A DNA stretch of 64,000 nucleotides. Source: a virus. This document shows positions 1 to 7,586 of the stretch, piece after piece (position 1 is the first letter of the stretch; every line of letters starts with the position of its first letter). The translations under genes and the position numbers were made by a program. The notes below the pieces were generated by a model. It saw nothing but the letters and a program-made list of their open reading frames with translations, had not been told where the DNA came from and made no database searches. Where the stretch lies: the IMG/VR virus record IMGVR_UViG_3300023174_000042, positions 1 through 64,000 of that record, one strand, 5' to 3'.

Positions 1-134
1 TCTTTGGCTTGTTCTATTTTTTCAGCTAATACCCAAGATTGTATTTTAATAATATAATTCTCTTGGTCTTTAATATCAGCAAAATCATATTCTTTTAATT
101 GCTCAACCAACCACTCTACTGCTGTTTGTTTCAT
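1..134 (-). CDS. Partial small phage protein with KQTAVEWL N-terminus
   Basis: The 5' end of a minus-strand gene runs off the left edge of the window; 44 codons are visible. It begins MKQTAVEWLVEQLKEYDF and continues with a helical, charged stretch. The opening is shared with the next gene upstream (KKQTAVECLINEL), so the two are paralogs or share a module. Its start lies inside the end of that gene (32-base overlap). Short proteins opening with this peptide recur in phages of Bacteroidota, from memory. Function unknown. Confidence 0.7.
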   Translation of the reverse strand, partial: MKQTAVEWLVEQLKEYDFADIKDQENYIIKIQSWVLAEKIEQAK

Positions 135-393
135 TGTTCTTGTTTTTCAAATATTCTTTAAGTAAATCAATAGTTCTCTCAGCACCATCGTATTTTGATT
201 TTGCGTGTAACATTTCTCCATTAACATTTTTATTTTTATCAGTGTATGTTGCTACAAAATCTGCAAAATCACACATTTGTTGTTTTTCCATTTCTTTGGC
301 TTTTTCATAAAAAACTTTAGGAACATTAAAACCTTCTAATATTAATTCATTAATTAAACACTCTACTGCTGTTTGTTTTTTATTATTTTCCAT
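103..393 (-). CDS. Hypothetical protein, KQTAVE N-terminal module
   Basis: A 96-aa protein beginning MENNKKQTAVECLINEL. The KQTAVE(W/C)L segment is shared with the partial gene downstream, followed by predicted helices and a Lys/Asn-rich tail. No catalytic motif or membrane segment is visible. It is the first of a tight run with the 81-aa gene upstream (2-base gap). Function unknown. Confidence 0.7.
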   Translation of the reverse strand: MENNKKQTAVECLINELILEGFNVPKVFYEKAKEMEKQQMCDFADFVATYTDKNKNVNGEMLHAKSKYDGAERTIDLLKEYLKNKNNETNSSRVVG

Positions 394-395
394 TT

Positions 396-641
396 TTAAC
401 TTTCAATATTTAAATTATATGAATTAAGTGTTTCTCTTATTTCATCTCTAATTTTTTGACATATTTCTATTTCTTCAGAAGATGCTTCTTCATTTGAATA
501 AAACTTTAAACCATGTTTGGTTGTGGTTCTTAATTTTTGGTCTAATTCCCACATTGCTAGTTTCCACTTATGACCATCAAGAGCATCTCTCGCATCTTGT
601 GATTCTTCTACCGAATCAAATTCTATTATTATTTTTCCCAT
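396..641 (-). CDS. Conserved small phage protein (GHKWKLAMWELDQ)
   Basis: An 81-aa acidic protein with a beta-strand opening (MGKIIIEFDS) and the core DGHKWKLAMWELDQKLR. I recognise this core as recurring in small phage proteins of unknown role. No signal peptide or metal-binding residues. Co-directional with neighbours in an accessory operon. Confidence 0.75.
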   Translation of the reverse strand: MGKIIIEFDSVEESQDARDALDGHKWKLAMWELDQKLRTTTKHGLKFYSNEEASSEEIEICQKIRDEIRETLNSYNLNIES

Positions 642-651
642 GAAAACAAAG

Positions 652-882
652 TTATAAATTTTTTTCTAATATATCAAGGTATTCATTAAAATCTTTTCTT
701 GATGGTGGTCTTCCATCAATGTTGTAATGACCATTATAGAAATTTCTAATCTTTTGAATTGTTTCATATTTTTCGACTTCATGAAGTCCGTCCATTAGTG
801 TGTTGTCCCATAGTTTTTGTTCTTCTTCATCCATGTAATAAAATCCGTCTGAACCTATATATGGTATTCTGTCTTCGCTCAT
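652..882 (-). CDS. Hypothetical protein
   Basis: A 76-aa acidic, aromatic-rich soluble protein (IGSDGFYYMDEEEQKLW near the N-terminus). No family recognised. It sits in the same minus-strand run, 10 bases from the next gene. The start is the first ATG, after an A/T-rich spacer. Confidence 0.6.
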   Translation of the reverse strand: MSEDRIPYIGSDGFYYMDEEEQKLWDNTLMDGLHEVEKYETIQKIRNFYNGHYNIDGRPPSRKDFNEYLDILEKNL

Positions 883-927
883 AATGTTTTTTTTTAAAAA
901 TAGTTTAAATTTTTTTATCTATCAATA

Positions 928-1749
928 CTAAATCGAATCTGATATAATATCATCAACAACAATTTCTTCAAAGTCATAAGAATGTTTAATGTCTTGGACA
1001 TTATTTTTAATAAATTCTTCGATAAGATTTTGATTTCGTTCAGGTGAAGATTTAACACCATTTTGAATCGCATCTTGTATAGTGTAAGAAAATCTACCTC
1101 TTAATGGTGAAGTGTCTTTTACACTATCTTTCATACATTCATTTATTTTTGGATCTAGGTTATCAGTGTCATTAACACATTTGATTCCATTTTGGATAAT
1201 GTCTTTTACAAAAAATTCCATAGGCCTGATTGGATTTAAAACACGTTTTACACCATTTTGAATGGTGTCTTCAACGATTAATGATAAAAAACTTCTTGAA
1301 TGGATGGTGTGTCTTACCCCATTTTGAATGGTGTCTTCAATAATCCCAACATATGGGATTGGTTGACCCTCGGTGTGTCTTACCCCATTTTGAATGGTGT
1401 CTTCAACAACTACACCCCTGATAGCCCTTTTTCGAAAGGTGTGTCTTACCCCATTTTGAATGGTGTCTTCAACAGGTTCAATACCCAAAAATCTTGATTC
1501 AAACCAGTTCTTAATTAAATCTTTTTTTTCTGTGCAGTCCTTACCAATTAGTTCCAACTCACTTTGAAATAGGTTATAGTTGAACCACAAAGTTTTATCT
1601 TTTGTGAATTCAACCACCCATCTTTTGTCTTCGGTAAATATTAACCAAGTTGATCCTTGTTTTGTTGTATACTTGTCTGCACCTTCAATCATTTGGTCAA
1701 ACATTCTAAACACAAGTTTCTCTAATTTTTTTCCTGATGGATTTTTCAT
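928..1749 (-). CDS. Repeat protein with 22-residue VEDTIQNGVRHT repeats
   Basis: A 273-aa protein. Residues 1-90 form a unique N-terminal domain with an FTEDKRWVVEFTKDKTLWF beta-hairpin-like core. Residues about 95-270 consist of a 22-residue repeat whose first 12 residues are nearly invariant (VEDTIQNGVRHT) and whose last 10 are unrelated between copies. Copies decay toward the C-terminus (VEDTIQNGVKRV, VKDIIQNGIKCV, IQDAIQNGVKSS). The DNA is also repeated (see the repeat entry) and every unit is in frame, so the repeat is translated. Function unknown; repeated binding modules with variable faces are one possibility. Confidence 0.75.
   Translation of the reverse strand: MKNPSGKKLEKLVFRMFDQMIEGADKYTTKQGSTWLIFTEDKRWVVEFTKDKTLWFNYNLFQSELELIGKDCTEKKDLIKNWFESRFLGIEPVEDTIQNGVRHTFRKRAIRGVVVEDTIQNGVRHTEGQPIPYVGIIEDTIQNGVRHTIHSRSFLSLIVEDTIQNGVKRVLNPIRPMEFFVKDIIQNGIKCVNDTDNLDPKINECMKDSVKDTSPLRGRFSYTIQDAIQNGVKSSPERNQNLIEEFIKNNVQDIKHSYDFEEIVVDDIISDSI
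1174..1472 (-). repeat. CRISPR-like 66-bp tandem repeat (35-bp conserved, 31-bp variable)
   Basis: Five units start at 1174, 1240, 1306, 1372 and 1438, exactly 66 bp apart. The units at 1306, 1372 and 1438 are identical over 35 bp. The unit at 1240 has a few changes and the one at 1174 is clearly degenerate; weaker traces continue to about 980. The 31-bp intervals share no obvious sequence. The unit contains a near-palindrome, perfect at about 1250-1268 (ACACCATT, loop TTG, AATGGTGT). The whole block lies inside a coding frame and 66 is a multiple of 3. No cas gene is present in the window. Confidence 0.85.
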
Positions 1750-1793
1750 ATAAAAAATATATGAATTAATTTTTGAATTAACAATAAATAAAA

Positions 1794-2231
1794 TTAATTT
1801 TCGGTGTCGTTATTTAAGAAATATTTTTCAAATGAAGTTAATTTATCAATACCAACGTCAAGTATTCTATCTAAAATACTATCAACATCTAAGTTGTCAG
1901 TTAGAAATTCATTTAATTTTTCCATAAAATAATCGGTGAATACCTCATTTGGGTTTGTTAAAAGGTTTTTGGTTAAATCTTCTTTAACAAATGAAACATC
2001 ATATTTTTTTAATATTGTTTCAATTTCATTTTCTAACTTTTCGTTTAAGAAAAAAAGATCCCAAGCTTTTGATTCTGTTAAATTTGCAGTATCATTAATA
2101 CCTTCCAAAGTTATTTGAATTGCCCAACTAACTTCTTTTTCGTTCATTTTATCCCAAACTTTTGTTTCAAGTTCTTCTGTGGAAAATTCGTATTGATATT
2201 TTACAATTTTGAAGTTTGTTAGATCAATCAT
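1794..2231 (-). CDS. Hypothetical protein
   Basis: A 145-aa acidic, largely helical protein. The N-terminal half has alternating strands (TNFKIVKYQYEFSTEEL); the C-terminal half is Leu/Asp-rich (FLTDNLDVDSILDRILDVG). No recognised family, signal peptide or membrane segment. It is separated from its neighbours by short A/T spacers in the same operon. Confidence 0.65.
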   Translation of the reverse strand: MIDLTNFKIVKYQYEFSTEELETKVWDKMNEKEVSWAIQITLEGINDTANLTESKAWDLFFLNEKLENEIETILKKYDVSFVKEDLTKNLLTNPNEVFTDYFMEKLNEFLTDNLDVDSILDRILDVGIDKLTSFEKYFLNNDTEN

Positions 2232-2246
2232 TATTGGGTGACTTTA

Positions 2247-2501
2247 CTAATAAATAGTATCAAAATCAATTAGACGAATTTTAGCACAATAATTTTTAAT
2301 TAACATATTTTTTGTTGGACAATGTTCTCCTTTAACAACTATCTCAAAATCAACTGTTGATGTATTTTCTAAAACTTTAATTGTTGATTGTTCTTCAATC
2401 CAACGTAAAGTTTCTTCACATAATTCATATTGTTTAACTTCTTTGCCGTCTTGATGTTCGACAAAAAATTTATTTTCTCTTGTTACAATAAATCCTGTCA
2501 T
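2247..2501 (-). CDS. Hypothetical protein
   Basis: An 84-aa mixed alpha/beta protein opening MTGFIVTRENKFFVEHQDG. Its start overlaps the stop of the preceding gene by 4 bases, indicating translational coupling. No family recognised. Confidence 0.65.
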   Translation of the reverse strand: MTGFIVTRENKFFVEHQDGKEVKQYELCEETLRWIEEQSTIKVLENTSTVDFEIVVKGEHCPTKNMLIKNYCAKIRLIDFDTIY

Positions 2502-2743
2502 AAATTAAGTTGTTTTTCGATTATTTCAAATCTTTTATTTGAACACATACTTTCCAAAGTTAAAATCATCATAGAAAAAACTCCGGTCAAATAATATTTT
2601 TCTGCATATTCTTTTTTTAATTGTTTTTCAAAGTTTGAAACCAAATTTCTTGCAACAGTTGTGTGTTCTTTTGTTTCGCAAGAATTGATTACCTTTTCAA
2701 TCCATTTTGCTACATCTCCGTAATGTTTGCTTCTATTTTCCAT
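2498..2743 (-). CDS. Conserved phage protein (KHYGDVAKWIEKVINSCET)
   Basis: An 81-aa helical protein. The motif from residue 6 (KHYGDVAKWIEKVINSC) followed by a FEKQL helix resembles a small protein family seen repeatedly in Bacteroidota phages, with no function I can name. Coupled to the following gene by a 4-base overlap. Confidence 0.7.
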   Translation of the reverse strand: MENRSKHYGDVAKWIEKVINSCETKEHTTVARNLVSNFEKQLKKEYAEKYYLTGVFSMMILTLESMCSNKRFEIIEKQLNL

Positions 2744-2745
2744 TT

Positions 2746-2925
2746 TTATCTAAATAAATTTTCAAGTTGTTTCATAATTAAAATTTGTCTTCTTTGAAGT
2801 TCAGAAATTTTTCTTTTTTCTTCTTCATTAAGTTCAAAACTATTTGCTTTGATGTCGGCAATTTCATTTGCTAATCTTCGATGTTCGTTCATCAAATGTC
2901 CGTGTATTATTCTTTTGTCTTCCAT
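2746..2925 (-). CDS. Small helical protein, 59 aa
   Basis: Reading from ATG at 2925 gives a charged, almost entirely helical 59-aa protein beginning MEDKRIIHGHLMNEHRRLA and ending KQLENLFR before TAA. Its stop lies 2 bases before the ATG of the next gene, which fits the operon spacing and supports it as real. Possible coiled coil; function unknown. Confidence 0.65.
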   Translation of the reverse strand: MEDKRIIHGHLMNEHRRLANEIADIKANSFELNEEEKRKISELQRRQILIMKQLENLFR

Positions 2926-2938
2926 ATTTTATTTTTTT

Positions 2939-3520
2939 TTAATCCCACCATTGAGTGATCTTTTCCTCCAAAATTCGAAAAAGAAGTTTATTTGCTTTAC
3001 TATGATTATAATAAGATACTTCTAAACATAAAGTTTTTTTATTCTCAATAACCCCATTTTTTTTAATAACAGCACGAACTGAAGATGGATATTTATTTAA
3101 ATAATCATCAAATCTTTCATTTTTTGTTTTTATTTTAACATATTTTGAATTTGGTTTTTCTAAAACATTTTCAAAACTTATATTATCCTCCCAATAATCC
3201 ATACACTCCAATTCATAATAACCTTCTCTAACTCTTTCAAGTAGGTTAAGAACCAAGGTCATATCTCTATTATCTCTTTCAATATCCGTATGTCTATTGG
3301 CATTAACAAGTTCTTTTCTTTGAAACTCTATTTTCTTTTGTAGAATTTTTAAAATGAAGTCCCCGTCCCAATCTCTATCGTGGTATATAGTGGGCAACCA
3401 TCTAAAAATGTTTTTTACACCTGTAAGAAAGTATCTTAATCTCCAGTGTAATTTATAAAACAAAGTATTTCTATTCCACGCACTTTCTTTCGGAACCAAT
3501 AATTTTTTATATGTCTTCAT
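2939..3520 (-). CDS. Conserved phage protein (FRWLPTIYHDRDWD)
   Basis: A 193-aa protein. The region around residues 36-60 (NIFRWLPTIYHDRDWDGDF) followed by an ILQKKIEFQRKEL helix matches a conserved hypothetical family common in large phages, as I recall it. The C-terminal third is basic. No catalytic motif identified. It overlaps the upstream membrane-protein gene by 14 bases. Confidence 0.7.
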   Translation of the reverse strand: MKTYKKLLVPKESAWNRNTLFYKLHWRLRYFLTGVKNIFRWLPTIYHDRDWDGDFILKILQKKIEFQRKELVNANRHTDIERDNRDMTLVLNLLERVREGYYELECMDYWEDNISFENVLEKPNSKYVKIKTKNERFDDYLNKYPSSVRAVIKKNGVIENKKTLCLEVSYYNHSKANKLLFRILEEKITQWWD

Positions 3521-3785
3521 CTTTAAATCTTATTAAATATTCTTCTTTTAGATCATCATATTCTTGTAACGCAACATTGTATTTTTTTTCTAAATGATAA
3601 TTGGATAACAAAAAAAATATTATAAAAATAAAATAATACATGTCATACTTAATATAAGACATAAAACCCATTACAACTTCTAAAATTAATAGTAAATTCA
3701 CTATAATTTTAATAAAGTTATAAGTTGATAGTTCATTAACTTTTAATGCCATTTGTAGTAACAACTTATCTTTTTGATCTTCCAT
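3507..3785 (-). CDS. Small membrane protein, two TM segments
   Basis: A 92-aa protein with two hydrophobic segments at about residues 24-45 and 48-64 (IVNLLLILEVVMGFM and YYFIFIIFFLL), flanked by charged cytoplasmic-looking ends. No family recognised. Overlaps the downstream gene and lies 5 bases from the PcfJ-like gene upstream. Confidence 0.7.
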   Translation of the reverse strand: MEDQKDKLLLQMALKVNELSTYNFIKIIVNLLLILEVVMGFMSYIKYDMYYFIFIIFFLLSNYHLEKKYNVALQEYDDLKEEYLIRFKDEDI

Positions 3786-3790
3786 TTTTT

Positions 3791-5533
3791 TTAAGGTAAT
3801 TCGTCTAAAATATTAATATTAATAATGTTTTGATTAAAATAATCAAGGTTTAAAATATCATTTTGCCAATTTTGTAATTCAGGAGTTTCTGTATTCCACC
3901 TTGGAGTCCTTGCGGATACTATTGTTCTTTCATGTTCCAAACTTTTGAAGGTTGATTCTTGCACAATAGTTCTACCATTACGATATTTTTTTGTCATCTT
4001 TGGTAACTTCAATGTTCCAACTTTATACATAAGATTTATATTTGCTAGTTGTATTTGAGCAACCTGTGAAAACTCTATAGATGGCATTTGATTAAATTTT
4101 GCTCTTTCTTGAACATTCAATATTTCATTTTGTCTATATTGATATTCAACAGTAATTCTATCATCGCCATCACGAGAGTCTTTACGAATTGAAAATATTA
4201 AACAATCCGGTCTTTCTGAATAACCTCGAACACAGTTTCTTTGATGTTGTGATTCTTTTTCATAGTCCATAGTCTTTCTTAAAAGAACAGGATAATAAGT
4301 TTCACCTTCGTGTTCAATGGGGTTTTCTAAACTATCAACATCACCATAAAATCTTTCAACTTCACCTTTTCTGTACGATTGTAAAAGACGACTAAATTCT
4401 TCATGTTCTAAGTTGAAACTGCTAATGTTTGTAAATTTAAACTTAACATCTTCTCCCAAATTATTAAGGTCTTTTTTTAACTCTAAATGGTCCAATAATG
4501 TCATAAAATTTCTATCATCAAAATGATTTATAATGTTTAAAATTTTATCTTTTTCTTTTGGTAGTAATGGTATTAACAACTTGTTTTTCATCCACAGATG
4601 GTTTTCATAAAAACAATCGTAGTATCTGCCCATTTTATTTTTTTCTAGTAGTTGCGGATAAGGACTATTAGAAAAAAATTCATCAAAAATTTTATTATCA
4701 ATTTTATTAAATCTATCGATACCAAGAAGTTTGTAGAAAAAATTAAGTCGGTTAAAATCAACCCATTCAATTTCGTTTAAAATCTTTTTAACTTTCGAAC
4801 CTTTTAAATTTAGTTTTTTCATAATTGAATCGACCAAATTCATATCTGATGATTTTAAATCTTTTTTTGGAATAAAAACATTAGTGAATTTTTTCCAAGT
4901 GTTTGGAATTTTAATGCCGTTCACCAAGTAGTATGTTAAACTATAAAATGACTCAGCAGAGTCCCAAGAAAAATTTTGTGGATTTTCCATTCCCATTTTA
5001 TCCCATATTTTTTCTAAAAAGAAAATAAAATGATTTTCAGGTTTAACACTTTCATCAATATGAACACCTCTTAAAAAACCTTGAACTGCGCTAAAAGTTG
5101 GATTAACTTTCATACGTGCTCCAATTTTTCGTTTTTTCTTTGTGATAAGTGTTCCTGAGTAAAACAATTTAGTTTTGAAATTAAATGAAAAATATTCTGT
5201 TGTTTTTCTTTCAACAAAAAACTTACCTCCAACTCTTCTTTGTTTTGTGTATAGTTGATACTTTAAAGAAATTTTATTTTCACTTTCTTCAATAAAAAAT
5301 CTATATCTAACTCTATATACTGAAGCGCAAGGATTTCCATAATGTTTAACAAAATCATCTTCAGAAAATAGTTGGGTGTCGGTATAAAATTTTTCTTTGT
5401 TTTTTGTGATATGAACTGACTCATAACTGTTATTATGTTTTGAATCAATATCACAGAAGTTTTTATAAAGTTCAACTCTGTAATTCTTTTTTTCGATAAA
5501 CTTATGAAATGTTTTTCCTTCTACTTCTAACAT
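3791..5533 (-). CDS. PcfJ-like protein
   Basis: A 580-aa soluble protein. The C-terminal part (about residues 410-500) has the PcfJ-family pattern: a Met/Glu-rich helix, HQRNCVRGY, then SIR...DRITVEYQYRQN and a strand ending NVQERAKFN. PcfJ proteins occur on conjugative plasmids and phages and have no settled biochemical role. The long N-terminal region is rich in Phe/Tyr/Lys and not recognised. This gene heads an operon: a host-type promoter ends 4 bases before its ATG, so its message would be leaderless. Confidence 0.7.
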   Translation of the reverse strand: MLEVEGKTFHKFIEKKNYRVELYKNFCDIDSKHNNSYESVHITKNKEKFYTDTQLFSEDDFVKHYGNPCASVYRVRYRFFIEESENKISLKYQLYTKQRRVGGKFFVERKTTEYFSFNFKTKLFYSGTLITKKKRKIGARMKVNPTFSAVQGFLRGVHIDESVKPENHFIFFLEKIWDKMGMENPQNFSWDSAESFYSLTYYLVNGIKIPNTWKKFTNVFIPKKDLKSSDMNLVDSIMKKLNLKGSKVKKILNEIEWVDFNRLNFFYKLLGIDRFNKIDNKIFDEFFSNSPYPQLLEKNKMGRYYDCFYENHLWMKNKLLIPLLPKEKDKILNIINHFDDRNFMTLLDHLELKKDLNNLGEDVKFKFTNISSFNLEHEEFSRLLQSYRKGEVERFYGDVDSLENPIEHEGETYYPVLLRKTMDYEKESQHQRNCVRGYSERPDCLIFSIRKDSRDGDDRITVEYQYRQNEILNVQERAKFNQMPSIEFSQVAQIQLANINLMYKVGTLKLPKMTKKYRNGRTIVQESTFKSLEHERTIVSARTPRWNTETPELQNWQNDILNLDYFNQNIININILDELP

Positions 5534-5537
5534 AACA

Positions 5538-5568
5538 CAAAGATAAACATTTTGTTTTAAAAAAACAA
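5538..5568 (-). promoter_or_regulatory. Host-type promoter, leaderless
   Basis: On the minus strand the -7 box TATCTTTG lies at 5538-5545 and a -33 TTG at 5566-5568 (20-base spacer). This matches the Bacteroidota consensus TTG and TAnnTTTG. The ATG at 5533 is 4 bases after the box, so transcription would begin at or next to the start codon. Confidence 0.75.
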
Positions 5569-5919
5569 TTACGATTTTTTCATTATATCATATTTGTTTT
5601 TAAATTCTAACAAAATATAAATTAAATCATCAATGTCGGTGAAATTCCATTTTTCTGAACTTAATACAAAACTATCATTGCCATCACAACTTTCAGTTTT
5701 AATTTCCATAGTCTGATATAATTTACTACTATTACATCTATTTGTTGATTGCTCCCAAGTTACAGAAAACTTCTCATCACTTATAAAAAATTTATGTTCT
5801 TTTTTTTCTAATGTGTTTTTTTCTTCTATTATTTCTTCTTTAATAATTTTAGCCGGTTCAACTTTATCTATTATCAGATCATCGGCGGTGATTTTTTTTC
5901 TTGGTTTTCTTTCTTTCAT
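5569..5919 (-). CDS. Hypothetical protein
   Basis: A 116-aa protein with a basic N-terminus (MKERKPRKKITADDLIID), a charged linker, then a beta-rich C-terminal domain (FFISDEKFSVTWEQSTN). No family recognised. Its start overlaps the stop of the Smr-like gene by 4 bases. Its end abuts the -33 element of the next promoter. Confidence 0.6.
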   Translation of the reverse strand: MKERKPRKKITADDLIIDKVEPAKIIKEEIIEEKNTLEKKEHKFFISDEKFSVTWEQSTNRCNSSKLYQTMEIKTESCDGNDSFVLSSEKWNFTDIDDLIYILLEFKNKYDIMKKS

Positions 5920-6137
5920 GTTAATTTAATAATTAATTTTCCAGGGTTGTTATATTCTTCCTCTATTGAAAACTGATAATCGTTAATTGTTTCCGAAACA
6001 ATCATTTTCATTTGATCACTAATTCCTGTAATTATTTCTACTTCTTGGGATTTTGATTTCATATTTTCCCAAATAAATTGATCGACCAATTTAGAAACTT
6101 CAGCATGTTTAATACCGTGTAGATCCAAAGTTTTCAT
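5916..6137 (-). CDS. Small Smr-like domain protein
   Basis: 73 aa covering most of a Smr (small MutS-related) domain: MKTLDLHGIKHAEV at the N-terminus matches the LDLHG motif, and VEIITGISDQMKMIV matches the V-x-I-I-T-G-x-G...MK-x-x-V motif, although the expected second glycine is replaced (GISD). Smr domains bind or nick nucleic acid. This minimal stand-alone copy may be structure-specific or inactive. Coupled to the next gene (ATGA). Confidence 0.75.
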   Translation of the reverse strand: MKTLDLHGIKHAEVSKLVDQFIWENMKSKSQEVEIITGISDQMKMIVSETINDYQFSIEEEYNNPGKLIIKLT

Positions 6138-6188
6138 TTTTTGGGTATTTGATTAGCGGGTTTTTGTGTTGGGGGAATAAATAACATT

Positions 6189-6290
6189 TTATTTATTTTT
6201 TTTAAAAAATCTATAAACAAGATGACAACAAATAATTAGAATTACGGATATGATTCCATAAAATTGTATTTGTGCTTCCAAGTTGAGCAT
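6189..6290 (-). CDS. Single-span membrane microprotein, 33 aa
   Basis: Reading from ATG at 6290 gives a 33-aa protein with one hydrophobic span (IQFYGIISVILIICCHLVY) and a basic C-terminus (RFFKKNK). Its ATG shares a base with the stop of the upstream gene, the coupling seen throughout this operon. Function unknown. Confidence 0.55.
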   Translation of the reverse strand: MLNLEAQIQFYGIISVILIICCHLVYRFFKKNK

Positions 6291-6607
6291 TAGATGCTAT
6301 ATTTATACACCCCATTTTCAAACTCAACATCCATAATACCTTCGTTTTCCAAAATCTTTTCAATCTGTTCTGGTTGAAATTTAACGTTTTCAGGTTCCAT
6401 GAATACTTTGTAAGCTTGATTTGAAGATAATTTATTTTGTGTTACCAAATTGTATATGGTTTCATTTTCACAGTTAATTAGTGATCCGTGTTGACCTGCG
6501 ACTGTGACGATTACTTTATCTCCTATTTCAATTTTCTCTAACGATACGATATATGGTTTTTCATCAACCATAATCATTTTTACTTTTTGTTTTGTTGTTT
6601 CACTCAT
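6290..6607 (-). CDS. Conserved phage hypothetical protein
   Basis: A 105-aa protein with the segment KIEIGDKVIVTVAGQHGS followed by a helix, then QAYKVFMEPENVKF. The GDKVIVTV...K(V)VM-x-PEN arrangement resembles small proteins in other large phages, as I recall. No catalytic residues. Coupled by 4-base overlap to the next gene. Confidence 0.65.
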   Translation of the reverse strand: MSETTKQKVKMIMVDEKPYIVSLEKIEIGDKVIVTVAGQHGSLINCENETIYNLVTQNKLSSNQAYKVFMEPENVKFQPEQIEKILENEGIMDVEFENGVYKYSI

Positions 6608-6915
6608 AATCTTATACCGTATAATTCTGATACGACCTCCATGTATTTTTTTAAATTTATTACAGATTGTTCAAAGTTTATTTTTGGTTGTTCTTTAAAT
6701 CTTTGAGCCAATTCATTATCAGTTAAAGTATCACAACAACTATTATAGATGTCTTTTAATATCTGTAAATAAATCTCTTCTTTATTATAAGTATCATCAA
6801 TTTTATTTTCTAAAACTTGTCCTTCCAAGTCAACACAATACTCAATCAGGTCCTGAACTTCAGGATGGTCGATTAAACTTTTATTATTTTTGAATATTTG
6901 ATTTATGTTTTTCAT
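6604..6915 (-). CDS. Hypothetical helical protein
   Basis: A 103-aa acidic, helical protein with the segment HPEVQDLIEYCVDLEGQVLE near residues 17-36. No named domain. It overlaps the upstream zinc-ribbon gene by 32 bases and the downstream gene by 4. Confidence 0.65.
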   Translation of the reverse strand: MKNINQIFKNNKSLIDHPEVQDLIEYCVDLEGQVLENKIDDTYNKEEIYLQILKDIYNSCCDTLTDNELAQRFKEQPKINFEQSVINLKKYMEVVSELYGIRL

Positions 6916-7270
6916 AGTGTGTGTCGCATAACGTGGTGTGCCAACCGATATTTGTTCTTAATTCACCTTTTTCACCACAGGTCTCACAGGTTTTATAACT
7001 TAGATTTTCAGCTTCACTTATTCTTTTATGAACCTCATCTGATGCGGAGTTTATATAAAATCTAAGTCCACCAAACTTTTCCTTCACCTGACAAGTTTGT
7101 TTATCCCATCCTAATTCTATTAGATCAATTATAAGATCCTTAATTAGTGAATACCAACCAGATCCAACATCAAAAAAAGATGAATCTTTAATTGGTTTTC
7201 TATCAGTGTAATATCCGTTTTCTAATCCTCCAATGGATTCCAAAAACTCATTCATTTCTTTATCTGTCAT
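6884..7270 (-). CDS. Zinc-ribbon phage protein
   Basis: A 128-aa protein. The N-terminal half carries a GWYSLIKDLIIDLIELG helix; the centre has QVKEKFGGLRFYIN; the C-terminal half has a CxxC...CDTH cluster (TCETCGEKGELRT... LCDTHYEKH) expected to bind zinc. The QVKEKFG-x-LRFY plus Cys cluster arrangement is a recurring phage hypothetical family. Function unknown. Confidence 0.75.
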   Translation of the reverse strand: MTDKEMNEFLESIGGLENGYYTDRKPIKDSSFFDVGSGWYSLIKDLIIDLIELGWDKQTCQVKEKFGGLRFYINSASDEVHKRISEAENLSYKTCETCGEKGELRTNIGWHTTLCDTHYEKHKSNIQK

Positions 7271-7280
7271 ATTGTATAAT

Positions 7281-7367
7281 TTAAAGATCCCAAATTGATT
7301 TTCGTTTTTTCTTTGGAAATCTAAACGACCACCAAAGAAGTAGTTTTTGAATTGTTCTTTTCATCAT
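7281..7367 (-). CDS. Basic aromatic microprotein, 28 aa
   Basis: Two adjacent ATGs (7367, 7364) open a 28-aa frame beginning MMKRTIQKLLLWWSFRFPKK and ending in a basic stretch. It ends 10 bases before the ATG of the zinc-ribbon gene and follows a good promoter at 7414-7444. The size makes this tentative; a leader peptide or untranslated leader is possible. Confidence 0.35.
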   Translation of the reverse strand: MMKRTIQKLLLWWSFRFPKKKRKSIWDL

Positions 7368-7413
7368 TGTCTAAGTTTTCTTTTTATTTTTACAATTGAT
7401 AAAAATAATACTA

Positions 7414-7444
7414 CAAATATATACAATATACCCCACATAAACAA
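7414..7444 (-). promoter_or_regulatory. Host-type promoter
   Basis: On the minus strand: -7 box TATATTTG at 7414-7421 and -33 TTG at 7442-7444 with a 20-base spacer. It points at the operon starting at 7367/7270 and lies just past the terminators of the non-coding RNA locus. Confidence 0.65.
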
Positions 7445-7467
7445 ATAATAGTCAATTTAATTAAATA

Positions 7468-7500
7468 AAAAAGGGGGAGTAGCGAATTCCCCCTTTTGAT
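7468..7500. terminator. Intrinsic terminator (AAGGGGG hairpin)
   Basis: An inverted repeat AAGGGGGA...TCCCCCTT at 7471-7497 surrounds a 9-base loop. On the minus strand it is followed by a T run, giving a rho-independent terminator; the plus strand also has a short T run. It insulates the promoter at 7414-7444 from the RNA locus. Confidence 0.75.
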
Positions 7501-7552
7501 TGTTGCCTTAACAGACAACGGTCCTAAAAGCCCACCACTGAGGATGGGGTCT

Positions 7553-7586
7553 CTTAAAAAAAGATCCCCACCATTAAGATGGGGAT
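7553..7586 (-). terminator. Terminator of the 7.6-kb non-coding RNA
   Basis: On the minus strand ATCCCCA...TGGGGAT (7564-7586) is followed by seven T residues (7554-7560). This is a strong intrinsic terminator with no upstream gene to serve except a transcript from the promoter at 7690-7719. Confidence 0.75.

Noticed and set aside
1174-1472. True CRISPR array
   Set aside because: All units are in frame in a 273-codon gene, the period is a multiple of three, repeats have drifted as protein repeats do, and no cas genes are present. Kept as CRISPR-like geometry only.
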